Shown: piece by piece, positions 15,603 to 25,812 of the stretch | Layout of the letters: every line of letters starts with the position of its first letter | How positions within the stretch are numbered: position 1 is the first letter of the stretch | Assembly (NCBI RefSeq): GCF_030908245.1 | Contig: NZ_JAVFJJ010000005.1 | Location: 124,001 to 188,000 of the forward strand | From: Sinomonas sp. ASV322 | Lineage (GTDB): Bacteria > Actinomycetota > Actinomycetes > Actinomycetales > Micrococcaceae | Reading direction: 5' to 3' | DNA length: 64,000 nt | Notes under the pieces: model-generated | The model's input: only the letters and a program-made list of their open reading frames with translations | Databases searched by the model: none | Told to the model about the DNA's origin: nothing | Position numbers and translations under genes: made by a program

Positions 15603-17749
15603 CCAGCAGCCGCCCCTCCCGCCCGACCGTCATCGCCGTCGACGGCCGCTCGGGTGCGGGCAAGACGTCCCTCGCCGTTGAGCTCGCGGCCGCCCTCCGC
15701 GAGCACCGCTCCGTCACACTCGTCCACCTCGAAGACCTCTACACCGGGTGGGACGGCCTCGCGCAAGGCATCCGGCGCTGCGCCGACGACGTGCTCGGCC
15801 GGCTCCGCCGCGGCGAGGACGCGCGCTGGCGGGCGTGGGATTGGCTCGCCGACGCGTACGGCGAGGAGCGCGTGACCGAGCCGGGCGACGTCGTCGTCCT
15901 CGAAGGCGTGGGCGCAGGCGCCGAGCCCTTGCGCGCGCTCGCGGACGCCGTCGTCTGGGTCGAGGCGTCCACGGCCGAGCGCAAGAGCCGGGCCCTCGCG
16001 CGCGACGGCGAGACGTATGTGCCGCACTGGGACCGCTGGGCGGCGCAGGAGGACGCCTGGCTCGCCGCCGACGACGTACCATCCGCCGCCGCGGTCACCG
16101 TCATCGCGGGAGCCGGCGAGGCCCGCCCGGACGGGGCGACGGCCCGCGTCCTCGACGCGCTCGCCGAGCTCCCCGCGCTGCGCGAGGCCCTCGCGCCCGA
16201 GCGCGCGGCACGGGAGTCCGGGACCGTCTCAGCCCGGCGTCTCGCGGCCACCCCCGACCCCGAAGCCCTCTTCGCGTCGCTCTTCGGCGAATCGACTTAC
16301 GCGGTGTGGCTCGATTCCTCCGACGCATGCACGGACAGCGCAGGGCAGCGCAGCCGCTTCAGCATCATGGCCGACGACGGCGGAGCCCGCGGCAGGCGCA
16401 TGACGCACCGCGGCGGACGCACGAAGGTCACGTTCGGCCCGGAATGGGGCACTCCGACGACCGCCGTCTTTGAGCAGCCCTTCTTCCGTTGGCTCGACGC
16501 GGCATGGGGCCGCCCGTCCCTCCCCCGAGTCGGCGTCGAAGGGCTCGAATGCGGGTTCGCGCTCGGCTGGCTCGGTTATCTCGGGTACGAGCTCAAGCGC
16601 GAATGCGGTGGGAACGACGTGAGCCCCGGTTCGTTCCGCGGCACGCCCTCCGAGGATGCGCAGCTGGTGTTCGCTGCGCGCGCCGTCGTGCTCGACCACG
16701 AGCTCGGCGAGACCTGGCTCCTCGCCCTCGACGCGCCGGGCGCCGTCGGGTGGCTGGACGAGGCCGAGCGCGCCGTGCGCGGGGCGACCCCGCCTGCCCC
16801 CGCAACGCCGCCGGCCCCCGCGACGCCGGCCGCCGTCGCGCCGCCGGCCGCCGCTGCGCCGCCTGCCGCCGTCGGGGAGGCACCCCGCTTCACCGCCCGA
16901 GACTCGGCGGACGCCTACCGCGACAAGGTACGGGACGCGAAGGCCGAGATCGCCGAGGGCAATACCTACGAGGTGTGCCTCACGACGACGCTCGAGGCCG
17001 AGGTCGCCCCCGGCTCGGCGCCCGACCCCTGGCTCGCCTACCGAGCGCTCCGCCGCCGCAGCCCTGCCCCCTTCGCCGCATTTGCGCGCTTCGGGCCACT
17101 CGCCGTCGCGAGCACGTCCCCCGAGCGCTTCCTGAGCCTCGCGGACGACGGCCGGCTTCGCGCCGAGCCGATCAAGGGCACGCGCCGGCGGGCGCCCGGC
17201 GCCGACGCCGCCGAGGACGCCCGCGTGCGCGCGGAGCTGGCCGCGAACCCCAAGGACCGGGCCGAGAACCTCATGATCGTGGACCTTCTCCGCAACGATC
17301 TGAGCCATTTCGCGGTCCCCGGCTCCGTGGCCGTCTCGCGGCTCTTCGCCGTCGAGACGTACGCAACCGTCCATCAGCTCGTCAGCACGGTCGACGCGCA
17401 GCTGCGCCCCGACGCGTCGCGCGCCGAAGCCGTTGCTGCGGCATTCCCTCCCGGATCGATGACCGGCGCGCCCAAGATCAGCACGATGCGCATCCTCGAC
17501 CGCCTCGAGGCAGGCCCTCGAGGCGTGTACTCCGGCGCGATCGGCTACTTTTCGCGGACGGGCGCCGCAGACCTTTCCGTCGTCATCCGGACGCTCGTCG
17601 TCCAGAGCGCGGCCGACGGATCGGCGCGGCTCACGCTCGGGGTGGGCGGCGCCGTCGTCGCCGATTCCGATCCCGACGCCGAACACGACGAAATCCGGGC
17701 CAAAGCGTTCGCGGTGCTGACCACGCTCGGGGCCGAGTTTCCCGACTGA
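15599..17749 (+). CDS. pabB: Fusion of P-loop kinase-like domain and aminodeoxychorismate synthase component I (PabB)
   Basis: The 716-aa protein starts at GTG overlapping the phosphatase stop. Residues about 10-190 form a uridine-kinase-like P-loop NTPase with Walker A GRSGAGKTS and a downstream HLEDLYTGWDGL loop. From ~210 an anthranilate-synthase-I N-terminal domain follows. A Pro/Ala linker (about residues 395-425) leads to the chorismate-binding domain with PIKGTRRR, DLLRNDLSHF and GSMTGAPKISTMRILDR. PIKGTR is the PabB form (TrpE has PIAGTR). It would make aminodeoxychorismate for folate from chorismate and ammonia. No PabA glutaminase is near. A PabC-like lyase lies at 19389. The kinase part has no known folate role. 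Confidence 0.88.
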   Translation: MTSSRPSRPTVIAVDGRSGAGKTSLAVELAAALREHRSVTLVHLEDLYTGWDGLAQGIRRCADDVLGRLRRGEDARWRAWDWLADAYGEERVTEPGDVVVLEGVGAGAEPLRALADAVVWVEASTAERKSRALARDGETYVPHWDRWAAQEDAWLAADDVPSAAAVTVIAGAGEARPDGATARVLDALAELPALREALAPERAARESGTVSARRLAATPDPEALFASLFGESTYAVWLDSSDACTDSAGQRSRFSIMADDGGARGRRMTHRGGRTKVTFGPEWGTPTTAVFEQPFFRWLDAAWGRPSLPRVGVEGLECGFALGWLGYLGYELKRECGGNDVSPGSFRGTPSEDAQLVFAARAVVLDHELGETWLLALDAPGAVGWLDEAERAVRGATPPAPATPPAPATPAAVAPPAAAAPPAAVGEAPRFTARDSADAYRDKVRDAKAEIAEGNTYEVCLTTTLEAEVAPGSAPDPWLAYRALRRRSPAPFAAFARFGPLAVASTSPERFLSLADDGRLRAEPIKGTRRRAPGADAAEDARVRAELAANPKDRAENLMIVDLLRNDLSHFAVPGSVAVSRLFAVETYATVHQLVSTVDAQLRPDASRAEAVAAAFPPGSMTGAPKISTMRILDRLEAGPRGVYSGAIGYFSRTGAADLSVVIRTLVVQSAADGSARLTLGVGGAVVADSDPDAEHDEIRAKAFAVLTTLGAEFPD

Positions 17750-17890
17750 TCCCGCGCTCCAGCCCGTTTCTTCGCCCGGGACACGGGCGGAACGCGCGAC
17801 GCGCCGGGTTCCTGACTGATCGGGAAGGTTCAAGCGGGCAGGAGCGCGCGGCCGGCGGTGCGCGGGCCTCCGGCGGCGCGAGCCTCGGTC

Positions 17891-19366
17891 CTACTGAACG
17901 GTCGCCGTAAGCCGCGCCACGTTGTCGACGTAGCGGCTCAGGATCGGCCGGCTCCGCCACGCCTCGAGGTCAAGTGGCAGGCTGACCTTGCGGTACATGT
18001 CCTCGACTTGGCGCATCTGGGCCACAATCCCGGCGCCCGGAAGCATGAGCGAGACCTCCATGTTGAGCGAGAACGAGCGCATGTCCATGTTCGAGGAGCC
18101 CAGGACGGCCACGTCGTCATCGACGGTGAAGTGCTTCGCGTGGAGCACGAACGGCTTGGGGTAGCGGTAGATCTTGACGCCCGCGGCGAGCAGCACCTCG
18201 TAGTACGACTGCTGCGCGTGGTGGACCAGGAACTGGTCGCCCTGCTCGGAGACGAACAGCTCGACGTGGACCCCGCGCTGGGCTGCCGTGGTCACGGCGT
18301 AGAGGAGCGAATCGTCGGGGACGAAGTACGGGCTGCAGATCGACAGCCGGTGCTGAGCCGAGTAGATGAGCGTGTTGAACAGCCGAAGATTATTCTCATT
18401 CGCGAAGGCGGGGCCGCTGGGCACGACCTGCGCCGCGACCGATCCCGCCGCAGAAGGCGGCGCCATCTGCTCTGCGAGGAGCTGGCCGGTCTCGCCGAGC
18501 CAGTCGGTCGCGAAGACGACGTTGAGCGTCGTCACGGCGGGCCCGTCGAGGCGCGCCATGAGCTCGACCCATTGCCGCCCCGCGCGGCGGTGCCGCGGGT
18601 TGCGGTACGAACGCTCGATGAGGTTGAGCGACCCGGTGAACGCGACCTCGCCGTCGACGACGAGGATCTTGCGGTGATTCCGCAGATCTGGCCGGCGCCA
18701 CTGGCCCAAGAGCGGCAGAAGCGGCAGCATGCGCCGCCATTGGATCTTCGAGGCCCGGAGCCGACGCAGCAGCCCGCGGTATCCGCGGATCCGGGCGGTC
18801 CCGATGTGGTCGAAGAGGAGCCGCACCTCGACCCCGCGCTCGGCGGCCTCCTCGAGGGCGGCGAAGAACTCGTCCGTCAGCTCGTCCGAGCTCATGATGT
18901 AGAACTCGGCGTTGACGAAGCGCTTCGCGTTCCGGACTGCCTCCGCCATGGCCGCGAGGGCGTCCTCGTACCCGGGGATGAGGCGCACAGAATTGCCATC
19001 CACCATGGGCAGCGCCCCGAGCTGCTGATTGAGCTTCGACGCCGAATGCAGCCATTCCGCGCCGGCGAACGCAGAGGCGGGTTCGCCGCCGTCGGACTCG
19101 GCGACCAGGGCGCGAACCTGCTCGTCGACCTCCTGCTGCTGTTCGCGCCGCTTCCGGGAGAGACGGAAGTTGCCGAACATGAGGAAGAGGAGCAGCCCGA
19201 CAGTCGGGATGAAGAAGATGGCCAAGAGCCAGGCCATGGCAGTGGTGGGACGGCGGTTGCCGGGGATGATGCCGACGACGGCGACACGGATCACGAGATC
19301 GACGACGGCGAGCAAGAACGTTATCCAGTTGGGCAGGACCCCCACAAGCGGCAGCTGGAAGAGCAT
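17891..19366 (-). CDS. cls: Cardiolipin synthase (phospholipase D family)
   Basis: The 491-aa protein has two N-terminal membrane helices (LPNWITFLLAVVDLVIRVAV; MAWLLAIFFIPTVGLLLFLM) and two catalytic HKD motifs. The first is NHRKILVVDGEVAFTGSLNL near residue 225; the second is LHAKHFTVDDDVAVLGSSNM near residue 405. It joins phosphatidylglycerol (or CDP-diacylglycerol) units into cardiolipin in the membrane. A GTG two codons upstream is an alternative start. The start lies only 22 nt from that of the divergent lyase gene, so at least one promoter must sit inside the opposite gene. Confidence 0.93.
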   Translation of the reverse strand: MLFQLPLVGVLPNWITFLLAVVDLVIRVAVVGIIPGNRRPTTAMAWLLAIFFIPTVGLLLFLMFGNFRLSRKRREQQQEVDEQVRALVAESDGGEPASAFAGAEWLHSASKLNQQLGALPMVDGNSVRLIPGYEDALAAMAEAVRNAKRFVNAEFYIMSSDELTDEFFAALEEAAERGVEVRLLFDHIGTARIRGYRGLLRRLRASKIQWRRMLPLLPLLGQWRRPDLRNHRKILVVDGEVAFTGSLNLIERSYRNPRHRRAGRQWVELMARLDGPAVTTLNVVFATDWLGETGQLLAEQMAPPSAAGSVAAQVVPSGPAFANENNLRLFNTLIYSAQHRLSICSPYFVPDDSLLYAVTTAAQRGVHVELFVSEQGDQFLVHHAQQSYYEVLLAAGVKIYRYPKPFVLHAKHFTVDDDVAVLGSSNMDMRSFSLNMEVSLMLPGAGIVAQMRQVEDMYRKVSLPLDLEAWRSRPILSRYVDNVARLTATVQ

Positions 19367-19388
19367 GGGCACAGCCTAAGCTGTGACC

Positions 19389-20303
19389 ATGACTCAGACC
19401 GTGCTTGTCTTCCTCGATCCCGCTCACCCGGACGGACGCATCGAGGATGCCAGCAAGCCCACGCTCTACGCGACCGACCAGGGCGTGAACCGGGGCGACG
19501 GCGTGTTCGAGACTCTCCTCGTCCTCGACGGGCACGTGCGCAAGCTCCCGGCGCACCTCTCACGGCTCGCCTCGAGCGCCGGGATGATCCACCTCGACGT
19601 GCCCGGCCACGAGCAGTGGGAGCGCGCGATCGTGACGGCGCTCGCCGAGTACCAGCGAACGGTCGGCGTCCTCGACGAGGTCGTCGTGCGGCTCGTCGCG
19701 ACGCGCGGAGTGGAGGGCACGCACGTGCCGACCTGCTGGGTCGCCGCGTTCCCGCCCGCGCACTCGGCGAAGCGACAGCGCGAACACGGCATCGACGTCC
19801 TCCTCCTCGACCGCGGCTACGACTCCGACCTCGCCGAGCGCGCCCCCTGGCTCCTGCTCGGGGCCAAGACGCTCAGCTACGCCGTCAACATGGCGGCCCT
19901 CCGCTTCGCCCACGACCGCGGCGCCGACGACGTCATCTTCACCTCCCGCGATGGCAAGGTCCTCGAGGGCCCCACCTCGACGGTCTTGGTCGCCCATGCG
20001 GAAACGGACGACGCCGGCCGGGTCACCTTCAAGCGGCTCGTGACCCCTGAGCTTGACTCGGGGATCCTGCCGGGCACCTCCCAGGGAGCGCTCTTCGCGG
20101 CGGCCAAGAAGGAAGGATGGGAGCTCGGCTACGGGCCTCTCGAGCCCGACGACCTGTTCGACGCCGACGCCGTGTGGCTCATCTCGTCGGTCCGGCTGCT
20201 CACCCCGGTCAATCACATCGACGGCAAGCCGATCGGCACGAACCCCGCCCTCGTCAAGGCTCTCACCGAGGAGCTCGCGGGGCTCTTCGACCGGATCGCG
20301 TAG
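19389..20303 (+). CDS. Aminodeoxychorismate lyase-like PLP enzyme (class IV aminotransferase)
   Basis: The 304-aa protein belongs to fold-type IV PLP enzymes. It has YATDQGVNRGDGVFETLLVL near the N-terminus, the PLP lysine in LGAKTLSYAVNMAALRFA, and the closing EGPTSTVLVAH and TPELDSGILPGTSQGAL segments that hold cofactor phosphate. Members are PabC lyases, branched-chain aminotransferases or D-amino acid transaminases. The PabB fusion 1.6 kb upstream favours PabC, which would release p-aminobenzoate. Start ATG is chosen over the GTG two codons earlier. The stop is followed at once by a 32-bp repeat array. Confidence 0.88.
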   Translation: MTQTVLVFLDPAHPDGRIEDASKPTLYATDQGVNRGDGVFETLLVLDGHVRKLPAHLSRLASSAGMIHLDVPGHEQWERAIVTALAEYQRTVGVLDEVVVRLVATRGVEGTHVPTCWVAAFPPAHSAKRQREHGIDVLLLDRGYDSDLAERAPWLLLGAKTLSYAVNMAALRFAHDRGADDVIFTSRDGKVLEGPTSTVLVAHAETDDAGRVTFKRLVTPELDSGILPGTSQGALFAAAKKEGWELGYGPLEPDDLFDADAVWLISSVRLLTPVNHIDGKPIGTNPALVKALTEELAGLFDRIA

Positions 20304-20542
20304 CACCGTCCAGGGGTCACCTCCCGCGGGTCCCGCACCGTCCAGGGGTCACCTCCCGCGGGTCCCGCACCATCCAGGGGTCACCTCCCGCGGGTCCCGC
20401 ACCGTTCAGGGGTCACCTCCCGCGGGTCCCGCACCATCCAGGGGTCACCTCCCGCGGGTGTTGAGCGAACGACGACGCCACGCACCCACGGGACGTGACC
20501 CCCAAAGCGCCACGCACCCACGGGACGTGACCCCTGAACGGG
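20304..20542. repeat. 32-bp repeat array A (5 forward + 2 inverted units)
   Basis: The array begins at the base after the lyase stop codon. Five contiguous 32-bp units have the core GGGGTCACCTCCCGCGGGT (starts 20304, 20336, 20368, 20400, 20432). A 15-bp spacer follows, then two 32-bp units in the opposite orientation (20479, 20511). Read on the minus strand these carry GGGGTCACGTCCCGTGGGT. Units have no unique spacers. Inverted units can form CACG-TCC-CGTG. The rest of the 346-nt gap holds the mmsA promoter region. Confidence 0.95.
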
Positions 20543-20649
20543 GGATGCGCGCCGGCTCTGGCACTTACTTGGAAGTCCGAGTATCTTCGGAACTGGGCTT
20601 TCCATGAGATGTAAGTCACACCCCAATCGGATGCAAAGGAGCGTTCGCC

Positions 20650-22170
<1,521 letters not shown>

Positions 22171-22174
22171 TGAC

Positions 22175-23116
22175 ATGAGCGACGGCGAAGCCACAGAAGT
22201 CACGGGCGGGACGATCGCGTTCCTGGGTCTCGGCCACATGGGCGGTCCCATGGCCGCGAACCTCGTCAAGGCGGGACGCGACGTCGTCGGCTTCGACCCG
22301 TTCCCCGCGGCCGCGGAAGCCGCGCGGGCCCACGGGGTAGAAGTAGCCCAGTCAGCGGAAGAGGCGGCCAAAGGCGCCGCGATCATTCTCACTATGCTCC
22401 AGAAGGGAGAGCAGGTCCTCGAGCTCTACCGCGGAACCGAGGAGCAGTGGGGCCTCCTCGCGAGCGCCGCGCCCGGGACGCTCTTCCTCGACTGCTCGAC
22501 GATCAACGTCGACGATGCCCGCGAGGCCGCCGAGGCGGCGACGGCCGCAGGCCATCGGTTCATCGACGCGCCCGTCTCAGGCGGTGTGATGGGCGCCGAG
22601 GCGGCCACGCTCACCTTCATGGTCGGGGCCAGCGACGAGGACTTCGCACAGGTCGAGCCCCTGCTCGGGCTCATGGGCAAGCGGATCGTGCACTGCGGCG
22701 ACCACGGCGCTGGCCAGGCGGCGAAGGTGTGCAACAACATGATCCTCGGCGCCTCGATGATCGCCGTGTGCGAGGCGTTCGTCCTCGCGGAGAAGCTCGG
22801 CCTCAAGGACGACGTGCTGTTCGACGTCGCCGCCCACGCCTCCGGCCAATGCTGGGCCCTCACGACGAACTGCCCGGTCCCCGGCCCTGTCCCGGCGAGC
22901 CCCGCCAACCGGAACTACGAGCCGGGATTCACGGGCGCCCTCATGTCCAAGGACCTGCACCTCGCGCTCCAGGCCATCGAGAGCACGGGCACGATCGCGC
23001 CCTTGGGCACGCTCGCGGCGAAGATCTACGACGAGTTCGCGACGCATGGCGGCGCGACCCGCGATTTCTCGGGCATCATCACGGACATCCGCTACCGCTC
23101 GAACCCGCAGATCTGA
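22175..23116 (+). CDS. mmsB: 3-hydroxyisobutyrate dehydrogenase
   Basis: The 313-aa beta-hydroxyacid dehydrogenase has an N-terminal NAD-binding fold, IAFLGLGHMGGPMAANLVKA. The substrate signature is DAPVSGGVMGAEAATLTFMV and the catalytic lysine lies in GAGQAAKVCNNMILGASM. The C-terminal segment GFTGALMSKDLHLALQAIES is typical of MmsB. It oxidises 3-hydroxyisobutyrate to methylmalonate semialdehyde for the adjacent MmsA. It ends 16 nt from the stop of the convergent marR gene. Confidence 0.95.
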   Translation: MSDGEATEVTGGTIAFLGLGHMGGPMAANLVKAGRDVVGFDPFPAAAEAARAHGVEVAQSAEEAAKGAAIILTMLQKGEQVLELYRGTEEQWGLLASAAPGTLFLDCSTINVDDAREAAEAATAAGHRFIDAPVSGGVMGAEAATLTFMVGASDEDFAQVEPLLGLMGKRIVHCGDHGAGQAAKVCNNMILGASMIAVCEAFVLAEKLGLKDDVLFDVAAHASGQCWALTTNCPVPGPVPASPANRNYEPGFTGALMSKDLHLALQAIESTGTIAPLGTLAAKIYDEFATHGGATRDFSGIITDIRYRSNPQI

Positions 23117-23132
23117 AGGCGGGCGCGGGCAC

Positions 23133-23642
23133 TCACGGGTCCACGAAGTCGCCGGCCCTGCGGCGAAAGGCGCCGAGCACGCGGATGAGCTGATCGACGT
23201 CGTCGTCCGTGAAGCCCGAGCGCGCGAAAACCTCGGTGTTGAGCGCCGCCGTCGCCCGCTCGGCGAGCGCCCGCCCACCGCCGGTAAGCCCGACGAGCGT
23301 CGTGCGACCGTCCGTGGGGTGCGGCGTGCGCTCAACGAGACCCGCCTGCTCAAGGCGGTCGACGGCGTTGGTCACCGACGTCGGATGGACCTGGAGGAGT
23401 GCGCTGGCCCGGCTCATGGGCAGCGCGCCGCCGCGGGCGAAGCTCAGGAGCGCGAGCAGCTCGTAGCGCGCGAACGTCAGCCCGTGCGGCTTGAGGACCT
23501 CCTCGATGCGTGCGAGGAGGATCTGCTGGGTCCGCATGATCGCCGTGATCGCCGCCATGGGCGCGGCGACGTCGCCCCACCCGTGCCGCTCCCAGTTGCG
23601 ACGGGCGTCATCGATCGGGTCGCGGGGAAGCGGGGTGCTCAT
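23133..23642 (-). CDS. MarR-family transcriptional regulator
   Basis: The 169-aa protein has the MarR winged helix. GLTFARYELLALLSFARGG precedes the recognition helix in LQVHPTSVTNAVDRLEQAGL, and the wing is ERTPHPTDGRTTLVGLTGGG. It lies 2 nt after the acyl-CoA synthetase stop, so both come from one transcript. It may regulate that gene and the neighbouring mmsAB genes in response to an acyl or phenolic ligand. This is inference from position. Confidence 0.9.
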   Translation of the reverse strand: MSTPLPRDPIDDARRNWERHGWGDVAAPMAAITAIMRTQQILLARIEEVLKPHGLTFARYELLALLSFARGGALPMSRASALLQVHPTSVTNAVDRLEQAGLVERTPHPTDGRTTLVGLTGGGRALAERATAALNTEVFARSGFTDDDVDQLIRVLGAFRRRAGDFVDP

Positions 23643-23644
23643 GG

Positions 23645-25471
23645 CTAGTCCTTGAGGCCCGGAAAATCCGCCTCGGAATACTCGACACCCGCAGCCTGCA
23701 AGGCACCGGCGCCCGGCCCCGCATGCCGGGCCTCCTCGCCGTGCCGCAGCTCGACGCGGCGGATCTTCCCCGAGATCGTCTTGGGCAGCTCCGAGAATTC
23801 GAGGCGGCGGATGCGCTTGAACGGCGCGAGGTGCTCGCGCGCAAAGCGGAGGATCTCCTCGGCGAGCGCGGGGCTGGCCTCGTAGCCGCGCGCGAGGACC
23901 ACGAATGCCTTGGGTACCGAGAGCCTCACCGGATCCGGCGACGGCACGACCGCGGCCTCCGCGACCGCCGGGTGCTCGATGAGAACGCTCTCGAGCTCGA
24001 ACGGCGAGAGCCGGTAGTCCGAGGACTTGAAGACGTCGTCGTCGCGGCCCACGTAGGTGATGACGCCGTCCGCCGCCCGGCGCGCCATGTCCCCGGTGTG
24101 GTAGTAGCCGCCGCGGAACGCCTCGGCCGTGCGCTCGGGGTCGCCGTGATAGCCAGCCATGAGGCCCACGGGACGGGGGTCGAGGCGGAGGCACAGTTCG
24201 CCGTCGTCCGTCTCCTCACCCGTCGCGGGGTCCACGAGAACGACGTCGTAGCCCGGGAGCGGGCGTCCCATCGCACCGGCGGTGACGGGCTGGCCGGGCG
24301 TGTTCGCGACCTGGACTGTGGTCTCGGTCTGGCCGAAGCCGTCCCGGATCGTCACGCCCCACGCCTTCTTCACCTGGTCGATGACCTCCGCGTTGAGCGG
24401 CTCCCCCGCCGAGACGACCTTGCGGGGCGGTGCGCCGAGCTTCGTGAGATCGGACTGGATGAGCATGCGCCACACGGTGGGCGGGGCACAGAAGCTCGTG
24501 ACTCCTTCGCGGCCCATCTGCTCCATGAGGGCCGCGGGGTCGAAGCGCTCGTAGTTGTAGATGAAGACCGTGGCCTCGGCGATCCACGGCGCGAACACGT
24601 TCGACCATGCGTGCTTGGCCCAGCCCGGCGAGGCGACATTGAGATGCACATCGCCCGGTTCGAGGCCGATCCAGTACGCGGTCGAGAGGTGACCGACCGG
24701 GTAGGACGTGTGCGTGTGCTCGACGAGCTTGGGCTTCGACGTGGTGCCGGAGGTGAAGTAGAGCAGGAGCGTCTCGTCGGCGTGGGTTCGCGCGTCGGGC
24801 TCGAAATCGGGGCTCGCGTCGGCCGAATCCGCATAGTCGAGCACAGCGCGGCCGGAACGGGCGACGCCGCCCTGCCGCCCGCCGTCGTCGTCGTGCGCTG
24901 CGTCGGGCTCGGCGGCTTCCTCACCCACCCCGGTGGACTCACCCACCCCGGCTTCCTCACCCACCCTTCCCACCCTGATGAGCGTGTAGTCGCCGGCCAC
25001 GTTGTCGAACTTGGCGAGATGCGCCGCACCCACCGCGGCCCAGCGCGCGGCGCCGCGCTCCACGCGGTCTTGGAGGTCGCGCGGGCCCATGAGGGTCGTG
25101 GTCGGGATCATGACGGCGCCGAGCCGAATGCTTGCGAGGATGAGCTCCCAGAGCTCCACCTGGTTGCCGAGCATGATGATGACGTGGTCGCCGCGGCGGA
25201 CACCCTGCTCGTGGAGCCACGTCGCGGCGCGGCGCGAGGCCTCGGCGAGTTCGGCAAAGGTGCGACGGGTCGAGCTGCCGTCCTGCTCGACGATGATGAG
25301 CGCCGGCTGCTGGCCGCGGTCCGGATCTGCTGCGAGGGCGTCGAACCAGTCGGTCGCGAAGTTGAACTCGTCGAAGCGGGGCCACACGAAGGCGCGGCGC
25401 GCCTCGTCGTAGTTCTCGCTCAGCGCGAGGAGCCTGTCGCGAGCCTGCCTGAAGTCGTCGGTGACCGTCAT
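23645..25471 (-). CDS. Acyl-CoA synthetase (AMP-forming)
   Basis: The 608-aa adenylating enzyme has the P-loop LLYFTSGTTSKPKLVEHTHT (residues about 242-261), then RDGFGQTETTVQVAN, YYHTGDMARRAADGVITYVGRDDDVFKSS and the C-terminal catalytic lysine in LPKTISGKIRRVELR. It makes an acyl-CoA from a carboxylic acid, ATP and CoA, probably medium-chain or aromatic. The pairing with MarR and valine genes suggests organic-acid use. At about residues 175-205 an Asp/Gly/Val-rich insertion (VGEEAGVGESTGVGEEAAE) interrupts the N-domain. It is encoded by a C-rich short repeat near 24925-24970. Confidence 0.92.
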   Translation of the reverse strand: MTVTDDFRQARDRLLALSENYDEARRAFVWPRFDEFNFATDWFDALAADPDRGQQPALIIVEQDGSSTRRTFAELAEASRRAATWLHEQGVRRGDHVIIMLGNQVELWELILASIRLGAVMIPTTTLMGPRDLQDRVERGAARWAAVGAAHLAKFDNVAGDYTLIRVGRVGEEAGVGESTGVGEEAAEPDAAHDDDGGRQGGVARSGRAVLDYADSADASPDFEPDARTHADETLLLYFTSGTTSKPKLVEHTHTSYPVGHLSTAYWIGLEPGDVHLNVASPGWAKHAWSNVFAPWIAEATVFIYNYERFDPAALMEQMGREGVTSFCAPPTVWRMLIQSDLTKLGAPPRKVVSAGEPLNAEVIDQVKKAWGVTIRDGFGQTETTVQVANTPGQPVTAGAMGRPLPGYDVVLVDPATGEETDDGELCLRLDPRPVGLMAGYHGDPERTAEAFRGGYYHTGDMARRAADGVITYVGRDDDVFKSSDYRLSPFELESVLIEHPAVAEAAVVPSPDPVRLSVPKAFVVLARGYEASPALAEEILRFAREHLAPFKRIRRLEFSELPKTISGKIRRVELRHGEEARHAGPGAGALQAAGVEYSEADFPGLKD

Positions 25472-25762
25472 CCCGCGCCCTTCTCCGCTGCGGCCGGGCC
25501 CTTCGACCCGCCCCGAAAGTGATTCACGTCACCCTGAAATCTACTAGGACGTCCAAGGGCTTGGAAGGGGTGCGGGGTCTCAGAGCCGTCGGCCTCGGCT
25601 GGCAGAATCCGGGGAATGAAGATCGGGAGAACGAGTACGGGACCTACGTCGAGCGGGTTGCGACTTCCCCCTAGCCACAGCTGGACGTGGCGGGCGGTCG
25701 ATTCTGAGTCGGGCGACGTGGCGCCTCATGGTCAGGGATGGAACAAATGGTGATGTTCCGGG

Positions 25763-25778
25763 GGCTACGTTTGTAGCC
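25763..25778. promoter_or_regulatory. Inverted repeat upstream of the adenosine deaminase gene
   Basis: GGCTAC-GTTT-GTAGCC lies 35 nt before the ATG. Another weak repeat, GAAC-N10-GTTC (25741-25758), precedes it. Either could be an operator or leader hairpin. The remaining sequence back to 25472 (about 270 nt) shows no gene I can support. Confidence 0.4.
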
Positions 25779-25812
25779 TCAGTGTCTCGGCGCGAGAAGG
25801 GAAGTGACGGCC

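Noticed and set aside
20304-20542. Repeat arrays considered as CRISPR
   Set aside because: Units are contiguous 32-bp repeats with no unique spacers, reverse orientation midway, and no cas genes are present.
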